Below, piece by piece: positions 27,301 to 37,085 of a stretch of 64,000 nucleotides of DNA. Origin of the DNA: Knoellia subterranea KCTC 19937 (GTDB lineage: Bacteria > Actinomycetota > Actinomycetes > Actinomycetales > Dermatophilaceae). Both the position numbers and the translations under genes were made by a program. Positions within the stretch are counted from its first letter, which is position 1; every line of letters starts with the position of its first letter. The DNA lies in assembly GCF_000768685.1 (NCBI RefSeq), contig NZ_AVPK01000005.1, positions 124,001-188,000 on the forward strand. The letters are read 5' to 3'. The notes under the pieces were generated by a model. That model was not told the origin of the DNA and made no database searches. It saw only the letters and a program-made list of their open reading frames with translations.

Positions 27301-28331
27301 GAGCTGTTGCGACGCACACAACCGAGGCGCTGACGCCCGTGGTGAAGGCCGGCCGCAATGCCATGCGATGGCTCGACGGACGGCCCCACGGGCTGAGCTC
27401 CATCGCGGTCGTCCGGGCCGTGATCGGGTTGTGCGGCCTCGCGATGTACCTCTCCGACTACGGGATCCGGCACCTGCTGTGGCTTCCGGACGTCCTGGGT
27501 GCCGGCAGCACGCCGAGCACTCGCCACACCGCCGGCTCGTTGTTGTCCTTCTACACCTTCGTCGGCGATGGTCTGGGCTTCGAGATCGTCTATCACCTGG
27601 GGATCGTGGCGGCCCTGACCGTGATGCTCGGTGTCGGCGGGAGGGTCGGACTGGCCATTCACTACGCCTTCATCTGGTCGCTGTACGCCGCGAACCCGCT
27701 CGTCCTCGACGGCGGCGACAACCTCGTCATGATTCTTGGGCTGATCCTGCTCCTGACCCGGTGCTACGACCGCCTGAATCTTCTGAACTGGATTGCTCCC
27801 GGGCGTCGGCGCCGCACGCCCGGTCCGGTCGCGACGATCGCGCACAACACGGGTGTCCTGCTCGTGGCCGCTCAGATCTGCATCGTCTATGTCATGGCCG
27901 GGCTCTACAAGGTCCAGGGCCAGTTGTGGCAGGACGGGACGGCCCTCTATTACGTCCTGCGGGTTCCCGAGTTCCACTGGCCGGGCGTGACCGAACACGT
28001 TCTGCGCTTCGACTGGTTCCTGGTCATCGGGGCCTACGCGACGGTGTGGCTCTCCATCTACTTCCCGCTCTTGGTGCTCGTACGGCGCCTGCGCCTGCCT
28101 GCAGTCCTCGCCATGAGTGGTTTCCACGCGTCGATAGCGGTGCTGATGGGTTTGACGTCGTTCGCCCTGATCATGATTGCGTGCGATCTGGTCTTCGTGA
28201 ACTCGCACGTCGAGCGGGCAGGGCGGTCCGTCTCACGCACCTTCAACAGAATGACATCGGCGACGAAGCGAGCCATGCCGCATCGACGTCGCGTCACGCC
28301 GGACCCGGTCATGACAAGGAGCACATCGTGA
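27297..28331 (+). CDS. HTTM-domain (SdpB-like / gamma-carboxylase-like) membrane protein
   Basis: 344 aa. About seven to eight membrane helices with the HTTM pattern: SSIAVVRAVIGLCGLAMY, a central VMLGVGGRVGLAIHYAFIWS with the conserved region before DGGDNLVMILGLILLLT, CIVYVMAGLYKVQGQLWQDGTALYYVLR and FPLLVLVRRLRLPAVLAM. HTTM is the transmembrane half shared with vitamin-K-dependent gamma-carboxylase and SdpB. The YKVQG-LW-DGTALYY motif is the clearest HTTM hallmark. Start ATG 27297 overlaps the previous stop and its own stop overlaps the next start, a tight operon. It probably modifies or exports the precursor peptide together with the SdpA-like protein. Confidence 0.85.
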   Translation: MRAVATHTTEALTPVVKAGRNAMRWLDGRPHGLSSIAVVRAVIGLCGLAMYLSDYGIRHLLWLPDVLGAGSTPSTRHTAGSLLSFYTFVGDGLGFEIVYHLGIVAALTVMLGVGGRVGLAIHYAFIWSLYAANPLVLDGGDNLVMILGLILLLTRCYDRLNLLNWIAPGRRRRTPGPVATIAHNTGVLLVAAQICIVYVMAGLYKVQGQLWQDGTALYYVLRVPEFHWPGVTEHVLRFDWFLVIGAYATVWLSIYFPLLVLVRRLRLPAVLAMSGFHASIAVLMGLTSFALIMIACDLVFVNSHVERAGRSVSRTFNRMTSATKRAMPHRRRVTPDPVMTRSTS

Positions 28332-29191
28332 AGTTGTTCAAGAAGCGCCAGGCGCACGTCCTCCTGCGGGGCGGGGAGGTGGTCTCCCGCGACCTCGGGA
28401 AGGACTACGACGAGGGCAAGTTCGTCGAGTGGGGCTCGATCACCAAGACCGTGACCGCTGCCGCCGCCGCCGTTCTCGTCGATGAAGGCCGACTGAGCTA
28501 TGACACACCGGCGGGCGAACTCGTGGGAGGTCGGTTGCCCGAGTCGATCACCGTCGACACGCTGGCCCGACACACCTCCGGTCTGCCACGCGTGCACCCG
28601 GGGATGAAGGGCGGCATCAACCACGACCCCTACGAGGGCACGGATGGTGATTTCCTGACCGACCTGCTTGCCTCGTTCGACGAATCTCTCCTCGAAAGTC
28701 CGGGCACGGTGAGCTACTCAAATCTCGGGTATGCCGTCCTCGGCCGGATCGTGGAGACAGTCACCGGAGAGCCGTGGTTGCCTTCGGTGCGCTCCTTGGT
28801 CCTCGAGCCGTGGGGGCTGGCCGAGGTCACGACGCGCCCTCCCTCCGACCGGTGGGCGGCCATCAAGGGCTTCGACGGGAAGCCGCACACTCCATGGTCA
28901 CTGGACCGGTCGGCATACGCGCCTGCCGGAGCGCTCTGGAGCACTCTCGACGTTCTGGCGGAGTACGGACAGACCACTGTGGAGCGGGGCGGCTACGACG
29001 ACCCCCGGCGCGGGTGGCAGGAGACCGAGGGTCGGTGGTGGCACAACGGCCAGACGCGCGACTCGGGGTCGTGTCTCGTCCTCGACCCGAACGCGGACGT
29101 GGTGGTGGCCACGCACGCGCTGGCGCGACTCCCCGGGTCGGCCGATCGCCTCGCCGACAAGCTCATTCGGGAACTGGACGAGGCCGCGTGA
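28328..29191 (+). CDS. serine hydrolase of the beta-lactamase (class C) family
   Basis: 287 aa. SITK (SxxK nucleophile/base), YSN (YxN) in GTVSYSNLGYAVLGRIV and HNG (KTG-equivalent) in WWHNGQTRDSG give a complete class C active site. There is no signal peptide or membrane segment, so it is predicted cytoplasmic, unusual for a peptidase of this family. GTG 28328 overlaps the HTTM stop; its own stop overlaps the DCC1 gene. Within the cassette it could cleave or hydrolyse a peptide product, provide self-protection or tailor the peptide; it has no counterpart in the Bacillus sdp operon. Confidence 0.85.
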   Translation: MKLFKKRQAHVLLRGGEVVSRDLGKDYDEGKFVEWGSITKTVTAAAAAVLVDEGRLSYDTPAGELVGGRLPESITVDTLARHTSGLPRVHPGMKGGINHDPYEGTDGDFLTDLLASFDESLLESPGTVSYSNLGYAVLGRIVETVTGEPWLPSVRSLVLEPWGLAEVTTRPPSDRWAAIKGFDGKPHTPWSLDRSAYAPAGALWSTLDVLAEYGQTTVERGGYDDPRRGWQETEGRWWHNGQTRDSGSCLVLDPNADVVVATHALARLPGSADRLADKLIRELDEAA

Positions 29192-29586
29192 GCCACTGGG
29201 GCGTTCTGGTCTACGACGGTGACTGCGGATTCTGTGAGCGCAGCATTGCGCGAATCCGCGCACTGAGCGGGACGCGAGCGCGGGCGGTCGCATCGCACAG
29301 CATCGACCTGGCTGACTACGGCCTCACGGCCGACGAGTGTGCCGAGGCCGTCCAATGGGTCACGCCGACGGCGAGGACGTCCGGGGCGGAGGCCCTGCGC
29401 GATTTCGCGGGGGCCAACTCACGCGCGGTCAGAGTCGTCGGTCACGCCGCCGTCAATTCCTGGTCCCGTCCGCTCACGACTCGGGTGTATGCCGTGATCG
29501 CGCGTCATCGGCACCGGCTCGGCTCGCCGAGCTGCGGGCTGCCGAGACCTGCTTCGAATGGCTCGGGCCCCGCCGGACCCGAGTAG
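29188..29586 (+). CDS. DCC1-like (DUF393) thiol-disulfide oxidoreductase
   Basis: 132 aa. The family signature YDGDCGFCERSIARI contains the CGFC dithiol near residues 14-17; AVQWVTPTARTSGAEALRDFAG follows the usual pattern. DCC1 proteins are predicted thiol oxidoreductases and often sit beside HTTM proteins. GTG 29188 overlaps the hydrolase stop, so it closes the five-gene operon. The C-terminal ~25 residues are non-conserved. Because the precursor peptide has no mature cysteines, its partner is probably another cassette protein. Confidence 0.85.
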   Translation: MSHWGVLVYDGDCGFCERSIARIRALSGTRARAVASHSIDLADYGLTADECAEAVQWVTPTARTSGAEALRDFAGANSRAVRVVGHAAVNSWSRPLTTRVYAVIARHRHRLGSPSCGLPRPASNGSGPAGPE

Positions 29587-29622
29587 GACTGACTGACAGA
29601 CCGCGCGACTAGAGTTGCGACG

Positions 29623-30555
29623 GTGAGCGAGCCCACGGCATACGGACAGGCCGGTACTCCCGAGGAGACGCCGGTGTGCCCGCGTCACCCCGACCGGATC
29701 TCCTACGTGCGCTGCCAGCGCTGCGGCCGTCCGGTGTGTCCCGAGTGCCAGCGGCCGGCAGCCGTGGGTGTGCAGTGTGTCGACTGCGTGCGTGAGGGCC
29801 AGAAGTCGGTCCGGCAGGGCCGCACGATCTTCGGCGGCGACCTGGCCGCCGTCGGCGAACGCCCCCTGGTGACGATGGTGATCATCGGCATCTGCGTGCT
29901 GGTCTTCATCGGCCAGCTGACCTCGAGCTCGCTGACCAACGAGATCGCGTTCGTGCCCTACCTCGGTGACACGGAGCCCTGGCGCTTCCTGACCTCGGCC
30001 TTCGCGCACAGTCCGCGCCAGATCCTGCACATCGCGTTCAACATGTATGCGCTGTGGATCATGGGCCAGTACCTCGAGCCGATGCTCGGTCGGGCCCGGT
30101 TCGCCGCGCTCTACCTCATCAGTGCGTTCGGCGGATCGGTCGTCTATCTCCTCCTGTCCTTCCCGGCGAGCGTCGACGACCTGCGTGCGGGCGACTTCGG
30201 CTCGTGGGAGACGGCGGCCGTGGGTGCGTCGGGGGCGGTCTTCGGACTCTTCGGTGCCTTCCTCGTGCTCCAGCGTCGGCTCGGTCGGTCGGCCGCGACG
30301 ATGTACGCCACGATCGCGATCAACGCCGTCATCGGGTTCGTCGTCCCGGGCATCGCCTGGCAGGCCCACCTCGGTGGATTCCTCGTCGGCGTCGCGTGCG
30401 CCGCGGCGTTTGCCTATCTCGGCCGGCGCCCGGCGATGGGCGCCGGTACGCAGAGCGCGAACTTCGGCATCCACTGGGTGGCGCTCGCGGCCATCACGGC
30501 ATTGCTCGTCGTGCTGGCCGTCGTCAAGTACGCCGTGACGTCCTCCCCCATCTGA
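29623..30555 (+). CDS. rhomboid-family intramembrane serine protease with N-terminal zinc ribbon
   Basis: 310 aa. Residues 15-55 hold a B-box-like zinc motif (CPRHP, CQRCGRPVCPEC, CVDC). Six membrane helices follow. The catalytic serine is in GASGAVFGLFGAFL and the catalytic histidine in WQAHLGGFLVG. It cleaves single-pass membrane proteins. GTG 29623. The N-terminal zinc domain is common in actinobacterial homologues. Sits 36 bp after the DCC1 gene but belongs to the housekeeping block leading to crgA. Confidence 0.93.
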   Translation: MSEPTAYGQAGTPEETPVCPRHPDRISYVRCQRCGRPVCPECQRPAAVGVQCVDCVREGQKSVRQGRTIFGGDLAAVGERPLVTMVIIGICVLVFIGQLTSSSLTNEIAFVPYLGDTEPWRFLTSAFAHSPRQILHIAFNMYALWIMGQYLEPMLGRARFAALYLISAFGGSVVYLLLSFPASVDDLRAGDFGSWETAAVGASGAVFGLFGAFLVLQRRLGRSAATMYATIAINAVIGFVVPGIAWQAHLGGFLVGVACAAAFAYLGRRPAMGAGTQSANFGIHWVALAAITALLVVLAVVKYAVTSSPI

Positions 30556-30612
30556 CCCACCTCTTGCCCCACTGGGACGCGGGTGAAGGTGTCGCGAGCC
30601 GGCTGTCCCCAG

Positions 30613-30754
30613 TTGTCCACAGGGGTTGTGCACAGTGTGGATGAATTACACGGGTGTCATCCACAGCCGTTTTCCCCAGTGTGGATGAATTACATGGCTG
30701 TCATCCACACCGGTTGTGCACAGTGTGGATGACGTGAGCGGCAGGTCATCCACA
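30613..30754. promoter_or_regulatory. cluster of DnaA-box-like sequences with 44-bp period
   Basis: One perfect TTGTCCACA (30613-30621) and six one-mismatch boxes: TGTGGATGA at 30636, 30680 and 30724 and the opposite orientation TCATCCACA at 30657, 30701 and 30746. The forward boxes are exactly 44 bp apart, so three imperfect 44-bp tandem units each carry a divergent/convergent box pair about 30 bp wide. Two TTGTGCACA words (30626, 30714) are also one mismatch from the box. It lies between the convergent rhomboid and crgA stops, so it is not a promoter of either. A DnaA-titration or regulatory locus is the best reading. Confidence 0.75.
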
Positions 30755-30850
30755 GCCTGTGGGCGCTCCGTGCCCGTGTGTCCCAGGAGGGCAATATGTG
30801 GGGAGGGTGGGCCGGGAGCGGACGGCGCGCACCCGGCATACCGGACACAG

Positions 30851-30883
30851 AACGGCCCCCGACCACAGCGGTCGGGGGCCGTT
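30851..30883. terminator. terminator serving crgA (and possibly rhomboid)
   Basis: 14-bp perfect stem AACGGCCCCCGACC with loop ACAGC, 20 bp beyond the minus-strand crgA stop. Confidence 0.9.
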
Positions 30884-30903
30884 CGAGCGAAACGGGAGGG
30901 GCG

Positions 30904-31158
30904 TCAGCGCCAGCGCGTCGTCATGAGGAAGCCGGCCATCATGAAGGCGAAACCAGCCGCGAGGTTCCAGCGACCGATCTGCGGCACGGGATATCCGTGC
31001 GAGCCGGAGATGTAATACGTGACGACCCAGACGAGCCCGATGAGCATGAGACCGAGCATGACCGGCACGAACCAGCGCGGGTTGGGCTTGGCGACCTTGC
31101 TCTGCGCGGTGCGGGGCGGCGTGTAGGCGGGCTTGGGGCGGCCCTTGGACTCTGGCAC
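30904..31158 (-). CDS. crgA: cell division protein CrgA
   Basis: 84-aa inner-membrane protein: an N-terminal positively charged tail (PESKGRPKPAYTPP), then two transmembrane helices, PRWFVPVMLGLMLIGLVWVV and NLAAGFAFMMAGFLMTTRW, separated by ISGSHGYPVPQIG. This is the CrgA signature. It coordinates FtsZ, FtsI and septal peptidoglycan synthesis. GTG 31158. Located in its usual actinobacterial neighbourhood next to the DUF881/sortase/pabA/pknB block. Confidence 0.92.
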   Translation of the reverse strand: MPESKGRPKPAYTPPRTAQSKVAKPNPRWFVPVMLGLMLIGLVWVVTYYISGSHGYPVPQIGRWNLAAGFAFMMAGFLMTTRWR

Positions 31159-31225
31159 GGACTGTCTCCTTGACACTCGGGTTCGTGGCCTAGCGTAGAG
31201 CCTGTACAGGAAGAGGTCTTGCCCC

Positions 31226-31975
31226 GTGGTGCAGCTCAAGCAGATGTTCGCGACGCGACCCGGCCCGTGGTCGGCGGCCGTGCCGCTCGTTGCCGTCTTC
31301 GCGGGCGTCCTTTTCGCGACGAGCGGATCGACCGCGCAGGGGCGCAGTCTGCGCTCCGACGCCGCCGGCCTGCCGGACATCATCCGCGAGGAGACCCAGG
31401 CCAACGCCCGCATGACCCAGGAGCTCCAGCAGCTCACCATCGAGGTCGAGGAGATGGCCCGCAACGGGTCCCCGGGCAACGCAGCCATTGAGAAGCTCGA
31501 GGCCGAGGCCGATGCGCTCGGTGTCGCCGCCGGCCGCATGCCCGTCGAGGGCCCCGGCCTCGAAGTGCAACTCGACGACTCCCACCTCAGCATCGACCGA
31601 CTCCCCGAGGGCCGGAGCCTCGACGACATCGTCGTGCACCAGCAGGATGTGCAGGCCGTGGTCAACGCGTTCTGGGCCGGCGGCGCCGAGGCGATGATGA
31701 TCCAGGACCAGCGGGTCATCTCCACGAGCGCCGTGCGATGCGTCGGCAACACCTTGATCCTCCAGGGTCGCGTCTACTCCCCGCCCTACCGGATCCGTGC
31801 GATCGGTGACCCGGACAAGCTGCGCGACATCCTCGGGCAGTCGCCGGAGATCCAGATCTATCAGGAGTACGTCAAGGCGGTCGGCCTCGGCTGGGACGTC
31901 ATCGCCCACGACAAGCTGGAGTTCCCCGCCTACGCGGGCTCGATCACCCCCGAGCACGCCACGGTGGACAGGTGA
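31226..31975 (+). CDS. DUF881 family protein
   Basis: 249 aa. One membrane helix (WSAAVPLVAVFAGVLFATSG), a coiled-coil segment (ETQANARMTQELQQLTIEVEE, about residues 52-80), then the DUF881 core ending in VGNTLILQGRVYSPPYRIRAIGDP. The family flanks sortase/pknB/division genes in actinobacteria and may act with the septal machinery; no activity is known. GTG 31226 or the next GTG three bases later. The stop overlaps the sortase start. Confidence 0.88.
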   Translation: MVQLKQMFATRPGPWSAAVPLVAVFAGVLFATSGSTAQGRSLRSDAAGLPDIIREETQANARMTQELQQLTIEVEEMARNGSPGNAAIEKLEAEADALGVAAGRMPVEGPGLEVQLDDSHLSIDRLPEGRSLDDIVVHQQDVQAVVNAFWAGGAEAMMIQDQRVISTSAVRCVGNTLILQGRVYSPPYRIRAIGDPDKLRDILGQSPEIQIYQEYVKAVGLGWDVIAHDKLEFPAYAGSITPEHATVDR

Positions 31976-32702
31976 GTCGTGCCCGCCGACGCGGGGACGG
32001 TGCAGTGCGCGGCGGAGTGAGGGCCGGGGCGCTCGGCGTGCTGGGCGAGGTGCTCATGACCCTCGGCGCTCTCGTCGTGCTCTTCGTCGTGTGGCAGGTG
32101 TGGTGGACCGACGTGTCCTCGGACCGGGCGCACGCGGCGACCGTCTCGACCCTGGAGCGCGAATTCGCCTCTGGCACAGGGGATCCCGGCTCCACGTCGC
32201 CGACCGACGGGCTGCCCGCGGGTGCGTTCGCGATCGTTCGCGTGCCGCGATTCGGTGCCGACTATGCGCGACCGCTCGTCGAGGGGACGTCAGCGGCGGA
32301 GCTGGCCGAAGGGCTGGGGCACTACGACGGGACGGCCGGGCCGGGCGAGGTCGGCAACTTCGCGATCGCCGGGCACCGCACGACCTACGGCAAGCCGCTG
32401 GCCCAGATCGACAGCCTGCGCGAGGGTGACCGGATCGTCGTCGAGACCGCCGCCGGATGGACCGTGTATGCCGTGTCCTCCCACGAGATCGTCCGCCCCT
32501 CCCAGTGGAGGTCATCGCACCCGTCCCCGGAGACCCCGGAGCAACGCCGACCAAGGCCGTGCTCACCTTCACGGCCTGTCACCCGCGCTTCAGTGCGAAG
32601 TGGCGGTGGGTGACGCATGCCGACCTCGTGGAGACGCGGACGCGGGCTCAGGGTCCGCCGTCGCTGGCGGTCACCGCTGCCGGACCGGACGGAGGAACCT
32701 GA
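31972..32702 (+). pseudogene. class E sortase interrupted by a one-base frameshift
   Basis: The first frame (31972 to about 32500) gives a membrane helix (VLMTLGALVVLFVVWQVWW), the sortase core and the catalytic His in IAGHRTTYGKPL. At about 32500-32505 (CGCCCCTCCCAGTGG) the homology jumps to the next frame, which continues VEVIAPVPGDPGATPTKAVL and TACHPRFSAKW with the catalytic Cys and following Arg, to 32702. One base is missing for CAG-GTG. Both halves are needed for activity, so the protein is inactive unless the shift is a sequencing error. Class E sortases anchor housekeeping proteins or pili to the wall. Confidence 0.85.
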
Positions 32703-32908
32703 TGTATGCCGCACTCTGGCGTGCGCTTCCCGGTCCCGTTGCGCTCAAGGCGGCTGCGATGATCGTGCTGCTTGCCCTTGTCGTCTGGGCGTGCTTCGAG
32801 TGGGTGTTCCCGCTCGTGGTGCAGTGGTTGCCCTATGACGACAACACCGTCACCCTGCCCAACTTGCCGTCCTCACCGCATCACCCCGACCTCCAGGACC
32901 TCGCATGA
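32702..32908 (+). CDS. small one-helix membrane protein
   Basis: 68 aa: MYAALWRALPGPVALKAAAM, one transmembrane helix (about residues 17-40, IVLLALVVWACFEWVFPL) and a polar tail. ATG 32702 overlaps the sortase-frame stop by one base and its own stop overlaps the amidotransferase start (ATGA). Consistent spacing supports a real gene. Function unknown. Confidence 0.7.
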   Translation: MYAALWRALPGPVALKAAAMIVLLALVVWACFEWVFPLVVQWLPYDDNTVTLPNLPSSPHHPDLQDLA

Positions 32909-33582
32909 ACTCCGAAGCCAGCCCGCGGCGCATCCTCGTCGTCGACAACTACGACTCGTTCGTGTTCACGATCGTCGGTTATCTCGAGCAGCTCGGGGCT
33001 GACTGCACGGTGGTGCGCAACGACGCGATCGCGCCGGCCGACGGTGCCGACTTCGACGGGGTGCTCGTGTCGCCCGGGCCGGGCACGCCCGAGGAGGCTG
33101 GTGTCTCGATGGCCATGATCGAGGCGTGCGGCGAACGGTCGCAGCCGATGCTCGGAGTGTGCCTCGGGCACCAGGCCCTCGGCGTGGTCGCCGGCGGTGT
33201 CGTCGGGCGGGCGCCCGAGCTGCTCCACGGCAAGACCTCGCTGGTGCACCACTCCGGAGAGGGCGTGCTCGCCGGGCTGCCCACTCCGTTCACGGCGACG
33301 CGCTATCACTCGCTGACCATCGAGCCCGAAACGTTGCCGTCCTCGCTCGAGGCGACCGGTCGGACGGAGAGCGGCATCATCATGGCCGTGCACCACCGCG
33401 AGCTCCCCCTGCACGGGGTGCAGTTCCACCCCGAGTCGGTGCTGACCCAGGGCGGACACCGGCTGCTCGCCAACTGGCTCCAGCTCTGCGGCGACGCGGG
33501 AGCCGTCGAGCGCTCGCAGGGGCTGAGCCCGCTCGTGCACGGTGCCGACGTCGCGGGTGTTGCCGCGAACGTCGCCGGCTGA
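32905..33582 (+). CDS. glutamine amidotransferase, PabA/TrpG type
   Basis: 225 aa class I glutaminase. ILVVDNYDSFVFTIVGYLEQ, CLGHQALG (nucleophilic Cys) and HPESVLTQGG (catalytic His/Glu) are the family triad. It supplies ammonia for aminodeoxychorismate or anthranilate synthase; the partner chain is not in the window. Overlaps the upstream small gene. The position before pknB is typical of actinobacteria. TrpG versus PabA cannot be decided. Confidence 0.93.
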   Translation: MNSEASPRRILVVDNYDSFVFTIVGYLEQLGADCTVVRNDAIAPADGADFDGVLVSPGPGTPEEAGVSMAMIEACGERSQPMLGVCLGHQALGVVAGGVVGRAPELLHGKTSLVHHSGEGVLAGLPTPFTATRYHSLTIEPETLPSSLEATGRTESGIIMAVHHRELPLHGVQFHPESVLTQGGHRLLANWLQLCGDAGAVERSQGLSPLVHGADVAGVAANVAG

Positions 33583-33600
33583 GGCGCCGCGCCCCACCTT

Positions 33601-33730
33601 CCACTTCTTGCCCTCGTGGGACACGCAGGCCCAGTGGGCATGTGTTCCAGCGGCGCAATGAGTGGGGTGTGCGGGTGTCCCAATCGCGCAATGAGTGGTT
33701 TTGCGCGTGTCCCAGTCGCGCAAGAAGTGG
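33601..33730. repeat. intergenic tandem and inverted repeat
   Basis: Three imperfect ~33-bp direct repeats built on TGTCCCA(A/G)TCGCGCAA start near 33643, 33676 and 33708. A first segment at 33601-33626 (CCACTTCTTGC...TGGGACACGC) is the inverse complement of the last copy (33705-33730) except for 5 central bases. A related unit, CCACCTCTTGCCCCACTGGGACGCG, occurs at about 30559 after the rhomboid gene. Lies between convergent pabA and pknB stops, so transcription termination is possible. Confidence 0.75.
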
Positions 33731-35611
<1,881 letters not shown>

Positions 35612-35630
35612 CGCGTCCTCACTTCGTTCA

Positions 35631-37085
35631 TCACTTCAGCCCCGCCTCGATCATCGCCTTGGCGATGGGGCCACCGACGGCGCCACCTCCGCGGGCCTCG
35701 CTGTCGGGGTCGCCACCGTTCTCGACGACGACGGCGACCGCAATCTGCGGGTCGTTGGCCGGCGCGAACCCGGTGAACCAGGCGTGCGCGCGCTGGACCC
35801 GGTCGGTCTCGGCGGTGCCGGTCTTGCCCGCGACCCGGACGCCGTCGATCTGCGCGGGCTTGCCGCTGCCGTTCTCGACGACGGCCTCCATCATCTCGGT
35901 GAGCTGGGCGGCGACCTCGGGCGTCACGGCCTCGGAGAGCTCCTCGGGCGTGGCACGCTCGATGACGCTCAGGTCGCTCGACAGCACCGAACGCACGAGG
36001 TGCGGGCGCATGACCGTGCCGTGATTGGCGACGGCCGCGCTGAGCATGGCGACCTGGAGCGGCGTGACGCGGACGTCGTACTGACCGACGGCCGACTGGG
36101 CGAGCTGCGGCTGGTTGAGCTCGGCCGGGACCGAGCTCGGCGTGACCCGCATCGGGATCGAAAGCTGGTCTCCCACACCGAATTTCGCGGCCTGGTCACG
36201 CAGGGCGTCGGCGCCCAGCTCGAGTCCGAGATAGCCGAAGGCGCTGTTGCACGAGATCTCCATCGCGTGGAGGAACGTCGTCTTGTCGTCCGGTCCGCAG
36301 GAGCGCTTGCCGATGTTGGGCAGGCCCACAGTCGTCTGCGGCAGGTCGAGCACGGCCGGCCCCGGCAGTTCGGTGTCGGGCTGGAATCGTCCGCTCGACA
36401 GGGCCGCGGCGGCCGTGACGATCTTGAACGTCGAGCCCGGCGGGTAGAGGTCGCCGCCGATGGTGCGGTTGATGAGCGGCTTCTCGGGATCGGCGTTGAG
36501 AGCCTTGTATGCCGTGTCCACCTTGGAGAGGTCGTGGCCCGAGAGCGTGGCCGGGTTGTAGCCCGGGTTGCTCACCATCGCGAGGATCTCACCGGTGCTG
36601 GGGTTGAGGGCGACCGCCGCGCCCTTGCGTCCGTCGAGGCCCTTGATGGCCGCGGCCTGGACACGGGAGTCGATGGTCAGCTCGAGGCTGGCGCCGACCG
36701 TCTTGCGGCCGGTGAAGAAGTCGGAGACCCGGCGGAAGGCGAGCTTGTCGCTGCTGCCGGAGAGCAAACCGTTCTCGGCCTGCTCGAGGCCGCCGCCGGC
36801 ACCGTAGAAGGAGTAGTAGCCGGTGATGTGGGCGTACTGCGTGCCACCGGGGTAGGTGCGCAGCCACTTGTACTCGTTGCTCGCCGGCACCGACTTCGCG
36901 ATGGCGGTGTCGCCGACGAGGATCTGGCCGCGCTCGCGGGCGTAACTGCTGAGCAGGGTGCGGCGGTTGTCCGGGCGCGCGTTGAGGTCCTTGGCGTAGA
37001 CGAACTGGATGAGCGTCGTCGAGACGAGAAGTGAGGCGAAGAGGAGGGCGACCACGAAGGAGAGGCGGCGGATGGGTGCGTTCAT
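35631..37085 (-). CDS. pbpA: class B penicillin-binding protein (PbpA-like)
   Basis: 484-aa transpeptidase. N-terminal membrane anchor (IRRLSFVVALLFASLLVST), dimerisation region, then transpeptidase motifs SxxK in PPGSTFKIVT, SxN in EISCNSAFG and KTG in VAGKTGTAETD. It crosslinks peptidoglycan with its partner RodA. ATG 37085 overlaps the rodA stop (ATGA); pknB begins 19 bp downstream. Length and motifs are those of the actinobacterial PbpA family. Confidence 0.95.
   Translation of the reverse strand: MNAPIRRLSFVVALLFASLLVSTTLIQFVYAKDLNARPDNRRTLLSSYARERGQILVGDTAIAKSVPASNEYKWLRTYPGGTQYAHITGYYSFYGAGGGLEQAENGLLSGSSDKLAFRRVSDFFTGRKTVGASLELTIDSRVQAAAIKGLDGRKGAAVALNPSTGEILAMVSNPGYNPATLSGHDLSKVDTAYKALNADPEKPLINRTIGGDLYPPGSTFKIVTAAAALSSGRFQPDTELPGPAVLDLPQTTVGLPNIGKRSCGPDDKTTFLHAMEISCNSAFGYLGLELGADALRDQAAKFGVGDQLSIPMRVTPSSVPAELNQPQLAQSAVGQYDVRVTPLQVAMLSAAVANHGTVMRPHLVRSVLSSDLSVIERATPEELSEAVTPEVAAQLTEMMEAVVENGSGKPAQIDGVRVAGKTGTAETDRVQRAHAWFTGFAPANDPQIAVAVVVENGGDPDSEARGGGAVGGPIAKAMIEAGLK

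Noticed and set aside
30613-30754. Chromosomal origin oriC
   Set aside because: No dnaA or dnaN in the window and no clear AT-rich unwinding element; kept only as a DnaA-box-like array.
32457-32702. Separate small gene after the sortase
   Set aside because: It is the C-terminal part of the sortase (TACHPRF) in another frame, so it is merged with it as a frameshift.
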